Program-made: the position numbers and the translations under genes
Shown: one piece after another, positions 16,168 through 24,444 of the stretch
Numbering within the stretch: the first letter of the stretch is position 1
Layout: every line of letters begins with the position of its first letter
The notes under the pieces: model-generated
The model's database searches: none
What the model was told of the DNA's origin: nothing
Seen by the model: the letters and a program-made list of their open reading frames with translations, nothing else
Source of the DNA: Flammeovirga yaeyamensis
Lineage (GTDB): Bacteria; Bacteroidota; Bacteroidia; Cytophagales; Flammeovirgaceae
NCBI RefSeq assembly: GCF_018736045.1
Contig: NZ_CP076132.1
Span: 1,535,501 to 1,599,500, forward strand
Length of the DNA stretch: 64,000 bases
Direction: 5' to 3'

Positions 16168-16443
16168 AAGAGTTTACCAACACTAAAATTGCCATTCACG
16201 AAATGGACAAAGGAGAATATACAGGCATCATCGGCAACTCAGAAGAAACCTCTACCGATTGGAAAACCGTAATGAAAGAAATCGCGTCAGATCAAGATTC
16301 TTATATAGAAGCGAAGAAAAAAGCCAATCGTAAAAAAGAGAAAAAGAAAGCGATGAAAGCGAAGAAGAAATAACTTTTTTAGCTTTTGATGATATAATAA
16401 AAGAGAAAGACTTTTCCGTAAATGGGAGAGTCTTTTTTTTGTT
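16168..16443 (+). pseudogene. helicase 3'-end remnant (right direct repeat) with terminator
   Basis: From 16170 to the TAA at 16371-16373 this DNA encodes the last 67 residues of a DEAD-box helicase, in frame, with no internal stop and no usable start: an in-frame stop lies at 16149-16151 with no ATG after it. Compared with 14365-14568, 14 of 204 bases differ, 9 of them silent and 5 giving V-I, A-T, V-I, A-S and K-I changes. So the copy diverged while it was still part of a working gene, probably another strain's allele. The homology runs through the terminator (16406-16440) and stops. It begins 9 bp after the SLATT stop. Confidence 0.88.
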
Positions 16444-16775
16444 TTAGAGGTATTCGAAAAGACTCGTATAACACAGTGTAGAATACTAGGAGGGTTGTTT
16501 TTGTTAAAATTAGTAATTCAAAAAAGAGGATAGGAGATTAAGGTATTAAGTGAATTGAAAATAGGTGTGTACATTGTTCTGGTTTTGTGTGGTTTATAAT
16601 TTTTGTATTCTGTATTAGAATTATTAATAAATATGTTTGAATGTTAAAATTTGAGTGGTAACTTGGTGGGGGAAACTAAACTTATGGGTATATGTTATAT
16701 GGTGTGTATCCGGAAAAATTGGGTGGATAAATACTATGGTATTTATTCAATGTTCCATGCAAGTAGAAAAAAACA
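16444..16775. other. 332-bp spacer, no gene
   Basis: AT-rich and without a supported frame. It has GAGTGGTAACTTGG at 16653-16666, related to motifs at 14736, 18490 and 24340. At its right end is one arm (TGTTCCATGCA, 16751-16761) of the inverted repeat that brackets the next gene. Confidence 0.6.
16751..16761 (+). repeat. left arm of an 11-bp inverted repeat
   Basis: TGTTCCATGCA lies 14 bp before the start codon of the next gene. Its exact reverse complement is 17667-17677, 3 bp after that gene's stop codon. Confidence 0.75.
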
Positions 16776-17663
16776 ATGAACCAAACTAATTCTTATAATA
16801 ATTGGAAAAAGATACAAGCCCAAAAGCTTCTTTCAAAAGAATCTTCAAATAATACAATTGTTTGGTTTGGCGATTTATGTCCAGATGCGACCGAGAAACC
16901 ACAAAATTGTAGTCATACCGTTGCTATTTCAATAGATAGATTTAAACGAGAATATTCAAATTACAGAGGAATTTGTTACTACACCGAAAAATCAATAGAA
17001 GAAAGAACTGCAAAATTAAATTACAAAACATCTCTAATTGGACTTTTCACGGTATTGATAACTTTACTCATAACAATAAAGCAATGTGGAGATGAAGTAG
17101 TTTCAAATAGTGGAATAACAAAAAATGAGCTATGTGATTGTGAAACGGAAGATATTACAGTTGGAGAAGGTAAGAAAAAAGTAAGATTTAAAGTCGTTTA
17201 CCTTTCCCAAGAAAAAAGGTGGGAATTTGCAAGTAGTTCCAAATTAACAAATGGTCAAAGCGTTGAACAATTTCTTCAATCTTACCTGCCAAGAATTCCA
17301 AATTTTGAGACATCAATAGGATTGATTGCTGTTGGATTAGCCTCACAAGAAGGAGATTTAAAAGAAGAAGAAAATAGAGCAGGAGAAAGAGCAGATGCAA
17401 TTTTATCAGGTTTTAGAGTCTTGAATTTTTCAAACTCAAAAGAACTCTACAAGTTGAATTTAGGTCAACATTTACCAAAAAAAGAATTGGGTAAAGATGA
17501 AACCGCTTACCAAAGAAGAGTAATTCTAATCGGAATAATGGAAAAAGAGAAGACAATGTCGATTAAAGCAATAAGTAAAAAGTTAGAACTCGCATTGGAA
17601 GATAGTGAGCGATTAAATTTCGATACTAAAATTTATTCAAAATATGAATTTGGAAAATATTAA
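16776..17663 (+). CDS. hypothetical protein with one membrane helix
   Basis: 295 aa, no family recognised. The N-terminal ~80 residues are soluble and contain 'YSNYRGICYYTEKSIEERTAKLNYKT'. One membrane helix lies at about 83-102 ('LIGLFTVLITLLITIKQC'). After it comes a soluble domain ('KVRFKVVYLSQEKRWEFASSSK', 'ETSIGLIAVGLASQEGDLKEEENRAGERADAIL', 'DETAYQRRVILIGIM'). The pattern of Arg residues near a repeated-helix segment faintly recalls OmpA-C-like folds, but not enough to assign. The gene is bracketed within 14 bp and 3 bp by an 11-bp inverted repeat and followed by a long hairpin, which looks like a mobile cassette. Its place in a defence island suggests, but does not show, a defence role. 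Confidence 0.75.
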   Translation: MNQTNSYNNWKKIQAQKLLSKESSNNTIVWFGDLCPDATEKPQNCSHTVAISIDRFKREYSNYRGICYYTEKSIEERTAKLNYKTSLIGLFTVLITLLITIKQCGDEVVSNSGITKNELCDCETEDITVGEGKKKVRFKVVYLSQEKRWEFASSSKLTNGQSVEQFLQSYLPRIPNFETSIGLIAVGLASQEGDLKEEENRAGERADAILSGFRVLNFSNSKELYKLNLGQHLPKKELGKDETAYQRRVILIGIMEKEKTMSIKAISKKLELALEDSERLNFDTKIYSKYEFGKY

Positions 17664-17666
17664 ACC

Positions 17667-17735
17667 TGCATGGAACAAAGCATAGCCGTCAAGCTGCCCT
17701 AAACGGGCAGCCTGCGACTATGCAAACCGTTGGGC
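17667..17735 (+). repeat. structured cassette-end-like element (attC-like hairpin)
   Basis: It begins with the right inverted-repeat arm TGCATGGAACA (17667-17677). It then folds as an outer stem GCATAG (17680-17685) with CTATGC (17718-17723) and an inner stem GCTGCCC (17693-17699) with GGGCAGC (17705-17711) around a 5-nt loop. GTTGGGC at 17729-17735 fits the integron GTTRRRY core. The inner stem is far more GC-rich than its surroundings. The matching RYYYAAC core was not found, so the attC reading is tentative. Confidence 0.5.
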
Positions 17736-17786
17736 TTCATTTCCAAGAGTTAGCATGTTAATCAGTTCAAAATAACAGAAAAATAG

Positions 17787-18440
17787 ATGCAACCAAGAAT
17801 TAAAAAACTAAATAGATTTACATCACTTCCAGTTTTAATTGATCTATTAGAACGTGAAAAAATTGTACTCATTGAACCATCAAGTTGGGATGACAAAAAT
17901 GATACTTTAATAATTAAAGAATATAAGAAAAAAGCGGGCTTTAGTAAGTTATTTGCACTCTGTTTTACACCTGAAAATGAAACAATACATCATTGGAAAA
18001 CTTTTGCAGATGGAATAAGCGGTTGTTGTATTCAATTTAACGGAATTAAAATTATTAAATTATTCGCAAAGACCGAAAAAATTAGACATGGTTTCGTGAA
18101 ATATAGAAAAATCAATGAAGTTGAAAACTCAGATATTAATTTTAAAGACATTCCTTTTATTAAGCGTGAACCTTATCAATTTGAAAACGAATATAGGGTA
18201 ATTTGGGAAGGGAATGATGATTTGTCTGTATTTGAAATGGCTATTTCTTTAGAGATAATAGACAAAATTACTTTTGCATATCAGATGCCAGAACCTGTTT
18301 TTCAGTCTGTAAAAAAAATGATAGAGACAAGGTATCCAAAATTGCAAGGTAAAGTCAATAAGTCAACTATTTATGAAAATTATGAATGGATTGAAAAATT
18401 TGAAAAAATAGAAAGCACGAAAGCACAACAATGTATATAG
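17787..18440 (+). CDS. DUF2971 family protein
   Basis: 217 aa. The pattern 'KKLNRFTSLPVLIDLLEREKIVLIEPSSWDDKNDT', 'FALCFTPENETIHHWKTFADGISGCCIQF' and 'FIKREPYQFENEYRVIWEG' is that of DUF2971, a family of unknown biochemistry often found in accessory and defence-rich DNA. The conserved Trp-Asp, Trp-xx-(F/Y) and Glu-x-Glu-(Y/W)-R positions are present. The final codons (KAQQCI, stop) run into a sequence beginning CACAACAATGTATATA, so the C-terminus appears to be supplied by the following spacer element, as happens in gene cassettes. It is flanked on both sides by long structured spacers. Confidence 0.75.
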   Translation: MQPRIKKLNRFTSLPVLIDLLEREKIVLIEPSSWDDKNDTLIIKEYKKKAGFSKLFALCFTPENETIHHWKTFADGISGCCIQFNGIKIIKLFAKTEKIRHGFVKYRKINEVENSDINFKDIPFIKREPYQFENEYRVIWEGNDDLSVFEMAISLEIIDKITFAYQMPEPVFQSVKKMIETRYPKLQGKVNKSTIYENYEWIEKFEKIESTKAQQCI

Positions 18441-18562
18441 TGCATAAGCGTTTTGGAGGTTTTCGAGCGGTATCATTCGCATTAAATTTGGGTGGTAACT
18501 TGATAGGTTTGAAGCTAGCAATTCCTTACGACACCATACACTCAACGTTAGTATTACAAAAA
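18423..18562 (+). repeat. cassette-end-like spacer element
   Basis: About 140 bp from GCACAACAATGTATATAG at the end of the DUF2971 frame to CAACGTTAGT, 23 bp before the next gene. It includes GGTGGTAACTTGATAGG (18491-18507), close to motifs at 14736, 16653 and 24340. Its position (overlapping one gene's end, ending just before the next start) parallels the element at 17667-17735. Confidence 0.4.
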
Positions 18563-18575
18563 ACTAGACAAAAAC

Positions 18576-20705
18576 ATGTATATATCATCTTTAACAATAA
18601 GGAACTATAGGAATTTCAAATCTTCAAAATTTAAATTTAAAGATGGAATAAACACAGTTATTGGTGAAAATGGTTCTGGAAAAACAAACTTGTTCCAAGC
18701 ATTGAGAATTTTAATTGATGACTCTCTTCCAAGAAATTATCGCTTATTTCCAGGAGACTTCAATCGTACATTAGATAAATGGAATGGTCACTGGATAATT
18801 ATTACAGTTAAGTTTTCAAATCTTGATAATTCTGAAGAAGTTCAAACTCTAGCAATTCAAGGAACTGGACAGGTGGAAACTGATAATAATGGTAGCTATT
18901 ACTATTATTTCAGGCCTAAGTACGAATTCAGAAAGAGACTTTATGATTATTCACGAGAAGATGGAAAAACACAATTAGGCCTCAATCAAATTTTGGATGA
19001 AATATCTATTGATGATTACGAATCTTTTTTTAGAGGAAGAGGTTCTGGAGACTTCAGTAATGAAAATGTTTATGAACAACATGTGGGAAATTTTACAACA
19101 ATTGAATTTCCTGACCCTGATAATGAAGATTCATTGGTATTAGGAACATGGTTACCAAGAGAGATTAATATTGACAATGAAATATCATGTACATTTATTA
19201 AGGCACTAAGGGATGTTGAAAACGACTTAAAATCATATAAAACAAGTCCTTTGTTATCCTTACTTAGAGGTAGAGAGAGAACAGTGGAAATTGAAAAAGC
19301 TGCCGAAATTACAGGAAGCATCGATGATCTAAATGAAAAAATTGGACAACTAAATGAAATTAAGGATTTAGAAAAAGGTATTGATAAAAGTATTAAAGAA
19401 GCAGTAGGCTCAACGTATGCACCAAATATTGAATTGCGATCTGAGCTACCAAATGAACTTGACAAACTATTTCAATCACTAAAACTTTGGGTTGGAGACC
19501 CAGACGATGACGGGTATCGTGGTAGACTTTGGGAGCTAAGTTTGGGTGGAGCAAATCTAATATACTTGTCATTAAAATTACTTGAATATGAAAAAGTGAA
19601 AACGGATAAGGCTGCTAATTTTTTATTAATAGAAGAGCCAGAAGCACATATTCATACTCATATCCAAAAGACACTCTTTGATAATCTACACAAGAACAAA
19701 ACTCAAATAATAGTATCTACTCATTCTACCCACATTTCTTCTGTGAGTAAAATAAATTCTGTGAACATTATCAGTAGAAACAAACAACAATCTTCTGTAT
19801 TTGATCCAACTATTGGATTATCAGAGAATGAAATATTAAGGATTGAAAGGTACCTTGATGCGGTTAGAAGTAACCTACTATTTGCAAAAGGAGTAATATT
19901 AGTTGAAGGAGATGCAGAACAAATTTTAATCCCAAAATTATTTCAAGAGGTATTCGGGCTAAGTCTTGATGAAATCGGAGTAAGCATAGTTAACATTGGA
20001 AGTACTGGATTTAAAAATATAGGCAGGTTGTTTCATCAAGATAGGATAGACCGAAAATGTTCGATTATAACAGATTTAGATTCTTCTATTGTCGATTTAC
20101 CCGCAAATCCAGATGATGACACTAATTATCAAAAACATTGTCGAGATTCTCAAAAGAAAGGAGCTGAAAGAAAGGTTATTCTTGACGAGTTTATCAATGG
20201 AAATGATACTTTAAATGTATTTTATTCACAGCATACTTTTGAGATTTCTTTTGTTGAAGCTGGAAATTTAAAAGAAATTAAAGAGTGTGTCAACGATGTG
20301 TATAGTCAACCGGGAAAAAGAGCAGAAGTTAAAACTCAACTGAACGATGATAATGTCAGTTCATATGGTGAAGGTGTACTTCGGTTGGCTAATAAGCATG
20401 GAAAAGGGTGGTTTGCTTTGTTATTGACCGAAAAACTAAATTATACTACCGTGTTTCCAGATTATATTCTAAAAGCCATTGCACATTCATCACCTTATAT
20501 TGGAATTAATGAGATTATGGACATGGCACTCTTCAGGCTAAAAATGATGAGTAATGATAGTGAATGTCCTAAACAAACAGTAGCAAGTGATTTACTCACT
20601 TCCTTAGAGGAAGAAGAAGTTGAAAAGTCTGACTTTATAGATTCTTATGTTGCAGAATTTCAAAATGATAATTTGACAAAACTAAAATATTTCTATGATT
20701 CTTGA
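18576..20705 (+). CDS. Gabija-like GajA: OLD-family ATPase with TOPRIM nuclease
   Basis: 709 aa. The N-terminal ABC/SMC-like ATPase has Walker A 'GENGSGKT' (30-37), a signature 'LSLGGANLIYLSL' (about 325), Walker B 'FLLIEEPEAHIH' (about 350) and an H-loop 'VSTHSTHISS'. The C-terminal TOPRIM domain has the catalytic Glu in 'LVEGDAEQILIPKL' (about 442) and the acidic DxD in 'ITDLDSS' (about 498). This is the OLD/GajA layout: ATP-gated DNA nicking or cleavage. It overlaps the following UvrD-like helicase gene by 11 bp, the gene order of Gabija. It is longer than the ~580 aa prototype GajA, so it may be a Gabija relative rather than Gabija proper. Confidence 0.85.
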   Translation: MYISSLTIRNYRNFKSSKFKFKDGINTVIGENGSGKTNLFQALRILIDDSLPRNYRLFPGDFNRTLDKWNGHWIIITVKFSNLDNSEEVQTLAIQGTGQVETDNNGSYYYYFRPKYEFRKRLYDYSREDGKTQLGLNQILDEISIDDYESFFRGRGSGDFSNENVYEQHVGNFTTIEFPDPDNEDSLVLGTWLPREINIDNEISCTFIKALRDVENDLKSYKTSPLLSLLRGRERTVEIEKAAEITGSIDDLNEKIGQLNEIKDLEKGIDKSIKEAVGSTYAPNIELRSELPNELDKLFQSLKLWVGDPDDDGYRGRLWELSLGGANLIYLSLKLLEYEKVKTDKAANFLLIEEPEAHIHTHIQKTLFDNLHKNKTQIIVSTHSTHISSVSKINSVNIISRNKQQSSVFDPTIGLSENEILRIERYLDAVRSNLLFAKGVILVEGDAEQILIPKLFQEVFGLSLDEIGVSIVNIGSTGFKNIGRLFHQDRIDRKCSIITDLDSSIVDLPANPDDDTNYQKHCRDSQKKGAERKVILDEFINGNDTLNVFYSQHTFEISFVEAGNLKEIKECVNDVYSQPGKRAEVKTQLNDDNVSSYGEGVLRLANKHGKGWFALLLTEKLNYTTVFPDYILKAIAHSSPYIGINEIMDMALFRLKMMSNDSECPKQTVASDLLTSLEEEEVEKSDFIDSYVAEFQNDNLTKLKYFYDS

Positions 20706-22470
20706 CGAACTAAATTCAGAACAATTAGAAGTAGTACAAAGCAATAGAAATCTACTACTAACCGCTTGCCCAGGTAGTGGTAAAACAAGGGTTATCATAA
20801 ACAAAATTGCACATGAACTATCTTTAATGAAATCTGAATCTAAAAGAAAAATTCTTACTTTAACTTTTACAAATCGTGCTTCAGATGAAATTACAAGAAG
20901 ATTAAATAGACTAGGGGTGCTCACTTCTGAGGTTTGGAGTGGTACAATTCATTCATTTTGTATGGAGTGGATAATAAAGCCCTATGCAGGTTATTTGGAT
21001 GAACTAAGGAACGGCTTTACTATTGTTGATGAAAAGTATATCTCTAGCAGAATTACTGAACTGAAAGAGGAACACAATATTGGTTTTTTTGATAATGTCA
21101 ACATGAAGATTGAACGAAATGGTGAATATTCTTGTACTAATGTAAGCTATATTCCATTTTTGGATAATTACTATAACGGTCTAAAAGAATCCAAAATGAT
21201 TGATTTTGAGTTGTTGCTACACTATTCGAATAAACTTCTTGCACGTTATCCAAAAATATCGAACTCCTTAGCTAAGATTTTCAAATACATCTTAGTTGAC
21301 GAATTTCAAGATACACAAGATATTCAATATTCTATTATTTCTCATATCATAAAAAATAGTGATGATAATTCAAATGTGATTTTTGTTGGTGATATAGATC
21401 AAGCTATTTATACATCATTAGGTGGTGTAGCAATGAATTTTGAAGAATTGAAGGTAGAAATTGATGATTCAAATATGGAATCTAAAACCTTAACTGGTAA
21501 TTACAGATCTGCACAAAGAATAATTGATTTTTATTCACACTTTCAATCAAATGAACTACAAATCCAATCTGAAGCAAATATTCCTGATGAAAGCACCTTA
21601 ATTTCCTTAAATAGGAATATTTCTAAAGAACAAATTCCAAACGAAATAGCTAGACTTATTCAATTTAACCTTAATAATGGTATACCTGAATCAGAAATAT
21701 GTGTTTTGGTTCCACAATGGTGGTTAATAACTTCTATAACCAGAAGGTTGAGACAACTTCTTCCTGAAGTAAATTTTGATGCTTCGGGTATTACACCAAT
21801 GTCGCAGATAAGAGAAAATTTCTGGTATAAAGTAGGCAGACTTTTTCTTACCGAACCATTACCAAAAATGTACTCAGCCAGATACAAATGGGCAGAAGAA
21901 ATTATTGAGTTATTCAAACTTCAAACAAATAGGGATATGCTTGATACGCCTAAGCCTGAAAAGATTTTACTTAGAATAATAAATTCAATTAATCCAAATA
22001 AAACTGAAGGAATAGAATATTTAGCTGAATGTTTCGATGAATTGCTTTCCGAATTAAATATTGACTTATCATTCTTTCCTGATTTGGTTAGTAGTAAGGA
22101 AATTTATTTTGAAACTATTGAAACTCGCCTACAAGATGAAACTTATGATGTTCCTACAGATACTGAATCATTTAAAAAATTTTATCGCGAGAATTCAGGA
22201 ATAGTTATTAATACATGTGTTGGTGTAAAAGGAGAAGAATTCGAAACCGTTATCTCTTATGGTTTACTTTATGGGTATGTTCCTCATTGGAATGAAATAT
22301 ATAACGGAAACCCAGACTCTGCCTCTAAGAAACTACTTTATGTTATCTGTTCTCGGGCAAAGAGAAACCTACATTTAATTGCTGAAACAGGTAGACAAAC
22401 AAGAAGAGGTGTTGAATTAGGAATTAACAGACATTTGGGTGAAGTGGAATTTGATTATGATGATATTTAA
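20695..22470 (+). CDS. Gabija-like GajB: UvrD/Rep-type helicase
   Basis: 591 aa superfamily 1A helicase. Motif I is 'TACPGSGKTRVI' (about 22-33), Ia is 'LTFTNRASDEI', II is 'ILVDEFQDTQDIQ', III is 'VIFVGDIDQAIYTSLGG' and IV is 'LTGNYRSAQRII'. Motif V is 'GVKGEEFETVI' and VI is 'LLYVICSRAKRNL'. It starts inside the 3' end of the GajA-like gene (11-bp overlap), so the two are translationally coupled. In Gabija, GajB hydrolyses nucleic-acid ends or nucleotides and relieves GajA inhibition during infection. The enzymatic core looks intact. An alternative is an OLD-UvrD pair acting in DNA repair, but the island setting favours defence. Confidence 0.85.
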   Translation: MILDELNSEQLEVVQSNRNLLLTACPGSGKTRVIINKIAHELSLMKSESKRKILTLTFTNRASDEITRRLNRLGVLTSEVWSGTIHSFCMEWIIKPYAGYLDELRNGFTIVDEKYISSRITELKEEHNIGFFDNVNMKIERNGEYSCTNVSYIPFLDNYYNGLKESKMIDFELLLHYSNKLLARYPKISNSLAKIFKYILVDEFQDTQDIQYSIISHIIKNSDDNSNVIFVGDIDQAIYTSLGGVAMNFEELKVEIDDSNMESKTLTGNYRSAQRIIDFYSHFQSNELQIQSEANIPDESTLISLNRNISKEQIPNEIARLIQFNLNNGIPESEICVLVPQWWLITSITRRLRQLLPEVNFDASGITPMSQIRENFWYKVGRLFLTEPLPKMYSARYKWAEEIIELFKLQTNRDMLDTPKPEKILLRIINSINPNKTEGIEYLAECFDELLSELNIDLSFFPDLVSSKEIYFETIETRLQDETYDVPTDTESFKKFYRENSGIVINTCVGVKGEEFETVISYGLLYGYVPHWNEIYNGNPDSASKKLLYVICSRAKRNLHLIAETGRQTRRGVELGINRHLGEVEFDYDDI

Positions 22471-22549
22471 ACTAAAAATTTTTGTTAACACTTTGCAAAG
22501 AGAATTAAAACGTCAAATTATTCCAAATTTTTGATCAATCTTTCTACTT

Positions 22550-23452
22550 ATGTTTTACGCCTTAGTAGATAATAAAAAAGTTGAGGCTTTTCCAAAAGGT
22601 AAAGGAATTTGCCCCTCATGTAATTCAGAAGTTATTGCCAAATGTGGTGAAATCAAAGTATGGCATTGGGCTCATACCAAGGAAGGTAATTGTGATTCAT
22701 GGTCTGAACCAGAAACTATGTGGCATAAAAACTGGAAGTTAACATTCGGTATAGAGACTAATGAAGTGAAAATTTCAAAAGGTGATAAATGGCATATAGC
22801 AGATATTAAATCAATTAATAATGTTATAATTGAACTACAAAATTCACCAATTCAAAGAGAAATAATTAGAGAAAGAGAGGAATTTTATGGAGAAAGAATG
22901 CTTTGGATCATAAATGGAGAGAAATTTAAAGATAATTTTCATATTTCAGATTATGATGTTGATTTATATTCGTGGGCTCTTCCTAATAATAAAATTTCAA
23001 ATAAAGAAGGAATAAAATTCTTCACATGGTTTTACCCAAAAACTAGTTGGAAAGATTCAAAAAGAAATGTTTTTATAGATTTTAATGATGGGTATTTATT
23101 TTGGGTGAAAAAAGGTATAGGAGAGAAAAAAGGCCAAGGAAAATTCATCATAAAAGAACAATTCATAGTTAAATATGGAGGTGATTTTAATAAACATCTT
23201 CAATTATTTCGAAATATAACTTTTACTTTAAATGTGAATGAATTAAAGGTGAAAGGCTTTAAAGAGAAGAAATTATATATTGTTACATATATTAGATTTA
23301 GAAATGAAACTAAATGTTTAGAAATCTATTTTGATGACGAAGATGAAATTTTTAAAGCCAAAGATCAAAAGTTAGTCAAAATCAATGGTAATCTTAATTT
23401 TGAAGAATATAATGACAGTCTTCAATTATTTAACTCGAAATTTATGCTCTAA
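22550..23452 (+). CDS. CoiA-like nuclease-domain protein
   Basis: 300 aa. The N-terminus has a zinc-site-like 'CPSCNSEVIAKCGEIKVWHWAH' (residues about 20-42), and 'EPETMWHKNWKLTFG' follows, as in CoiA proteins. 'WHIADIKSINNVIIELQNSPI' (about 78-98) carries the D...ExQ pattern of restriction-endonuclease-fold nucleases. The C-terminal ~150 residues are Lys/Phe-rich and unrecognised. CoiA proteins are known from competence in Firmicutes, but family members also occur in mobile and defence loci. It follows the GajB-like gene by 79 bp in the same direction, so it may be a third component or a separate nuclease. Confidence 0.75.
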   Translation: MFYALVDNKKVEAFPKGKGICPSCNSEVIAKCGEIKVWHWAHTKEGNCDSWSEPETMWHKNWKLTFGIETNEVKISKGDKWHIADIKSINNVIIELQNSPIQREIIREREEFYGERMLWIINGEKFKDNFHISDYDVDLYSWALPNNKISNKEGIKFFTWFYPKTSWKDSKRNVFIDFNDGYLFWVKKGIGEKKGQGKFIIKEQFIVKYGGDFNKHLQLFRNITFTLNVNELKVKGFKEKKLYIVTYIRFRNETKCLEIYFDDEDEIFKAKDQKLVKINGNLNFEEYNDSLQLFNSKFML

Positions 23453-23819
23453 AAATAAACTTACTCACCAATTATTAGGGCTTAGTTAAGTTTGATATAT
23501 CTAAAATTAATCATAAGTTGAAAAGGCATTAGTTAAAGGTTTAAGCCTGTACGGAGTTTAGTGTAGACTTTTCATTTATTTGGGAGGTCTTTTTTGTGAC
23601 TTATTCTTCAGTAATTTTTAAACAAGGAACAACTCACTTCACTTTTTCGACTATTGTATTTTTTTCATCTTAGTAAGATATTAATTACAAAATCAATTAA
23701 GGTAAGAGATTGTGTAGTATTTTGCTATTGAAGCTGAGCATGTTCCATAAGCACTTTCCACGCAACCTACCTGCTATATTTTACATGAGTTGTTAGGTAG
23801 AACTATAATAAGAATAAAG
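23453..23819. other. 367-bp spacer, no gene
   Basis: AT-rich. A hairpin-like segment ACGGAGTTTAGTGTAGAC with AAGTCTACACT-type pairing near 23556-23590 is weak, and a T-rich stretch follows. Near its right end ATGTTCCAT recurs (about 23739-23747; compare 16750-16758). TTGTTAGGTA (about 23790-23799) contains GTTAGGT, which fits the integron-type GTTRRRY core just before the next gene. Confidence 0.5.
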
Positions 23820-24275
23820 TTGACCAAATCACAATACATCCAAGAACTTAAAAAGATTGAACATATTCTTAAATCCAAGAGTACTAATTCAATTACTTGG
23901 AACGAATCAGAATATTGGTTTCACGTTGAATCGAATAAAAGTCACGAGAATTATATTTGGATTCAATATGAGTTTGACGAAATAAGAGTAGGTGTTGGTC
24001 CTGTTTATGAATATTTCTCTGATAAATATGAAGGTCGAGAATATATCAAAGGATTAAAACGCTTTATTCAGCTATTGACAAACCCCTTAAATATGATTTT
24101 CCATTATAGAGGAGATTTTAATTATAGAACTGAATACTACTTAAATGGTAAGAATAAAGATGAACTCATTGGTATAAGTATAAAATGGCTTTATCCTTTT
24201 TGGAAGAAGAAAACAATAAAATCACAGATACAAAATCCTATAATTTCAGAAGCCGAACTAAATTATGTACCGTAG
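23820..24275 (+). CDS. hypothetical protein
   Basis: About 151 aa if it begins at the TTG at 23820 (TKSQYIQELKKIEHIL...). No ATG is available at the 5' end, and an upstream TTG at 23790 lies in the spacer core, so the start is uncertain. The product is soluble and aromatic-rich: 'SITWNESEYWFHVESNKSHENYIWIQYEFDEIRVGVGPVYEYFSD', 'GREYIKGLKRFIQLLTNPLNM'. The size, single-domain make-up and position upstream of an Imm70 gene resemble polymorphic-toxin immunity proteins. No family is recognised. Confidence 0.6.
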   Translation: MTKSQYIQELKKIEHILKSKSTNSITWNESEYWFHVESNKSHENYIWIQYEFDEIRVGVGPVYEYFSDKYEGREYIKGLKRFIQLLTNPLNMIFHYRGDFNYRTEYYLNGKNKDELIGISIKWLYPFWKKKTIKSQIQNPIISEAELNYVP

Positions 24276-24444
24276 AATAATAGGAGCGAAACACAACATC
24301 ACTTAAGATTGAATGGGGTTTAATAGCTTAGGGAAGCCAGGTGGTAATAGGAAATCGTAACTTTATTAAGAACAAGGGTGTGTGAAAATAGGAAGTTTTG
24401 AAGCACTCTCATAATAGCTCTAGTATAGAAATTTGAAAAAACAA
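24276..24444. other. spacer with recurrent motif
   Basis: 169 bp beginning shortly before ACACAACATCACTT, with GGTGGTAATAGG at 24340-24351. Both motifs recall the spacer at 18423-18562 in the same order, suggesting related but eroded boundary elements. Confidence 0.4.

Noticed and set aside
16168-16373. A short expressed gene in the helicase-tail copy
   Set aside because: There is no start codon after the in-frame stop at 16149-16151, so it is a remnant.
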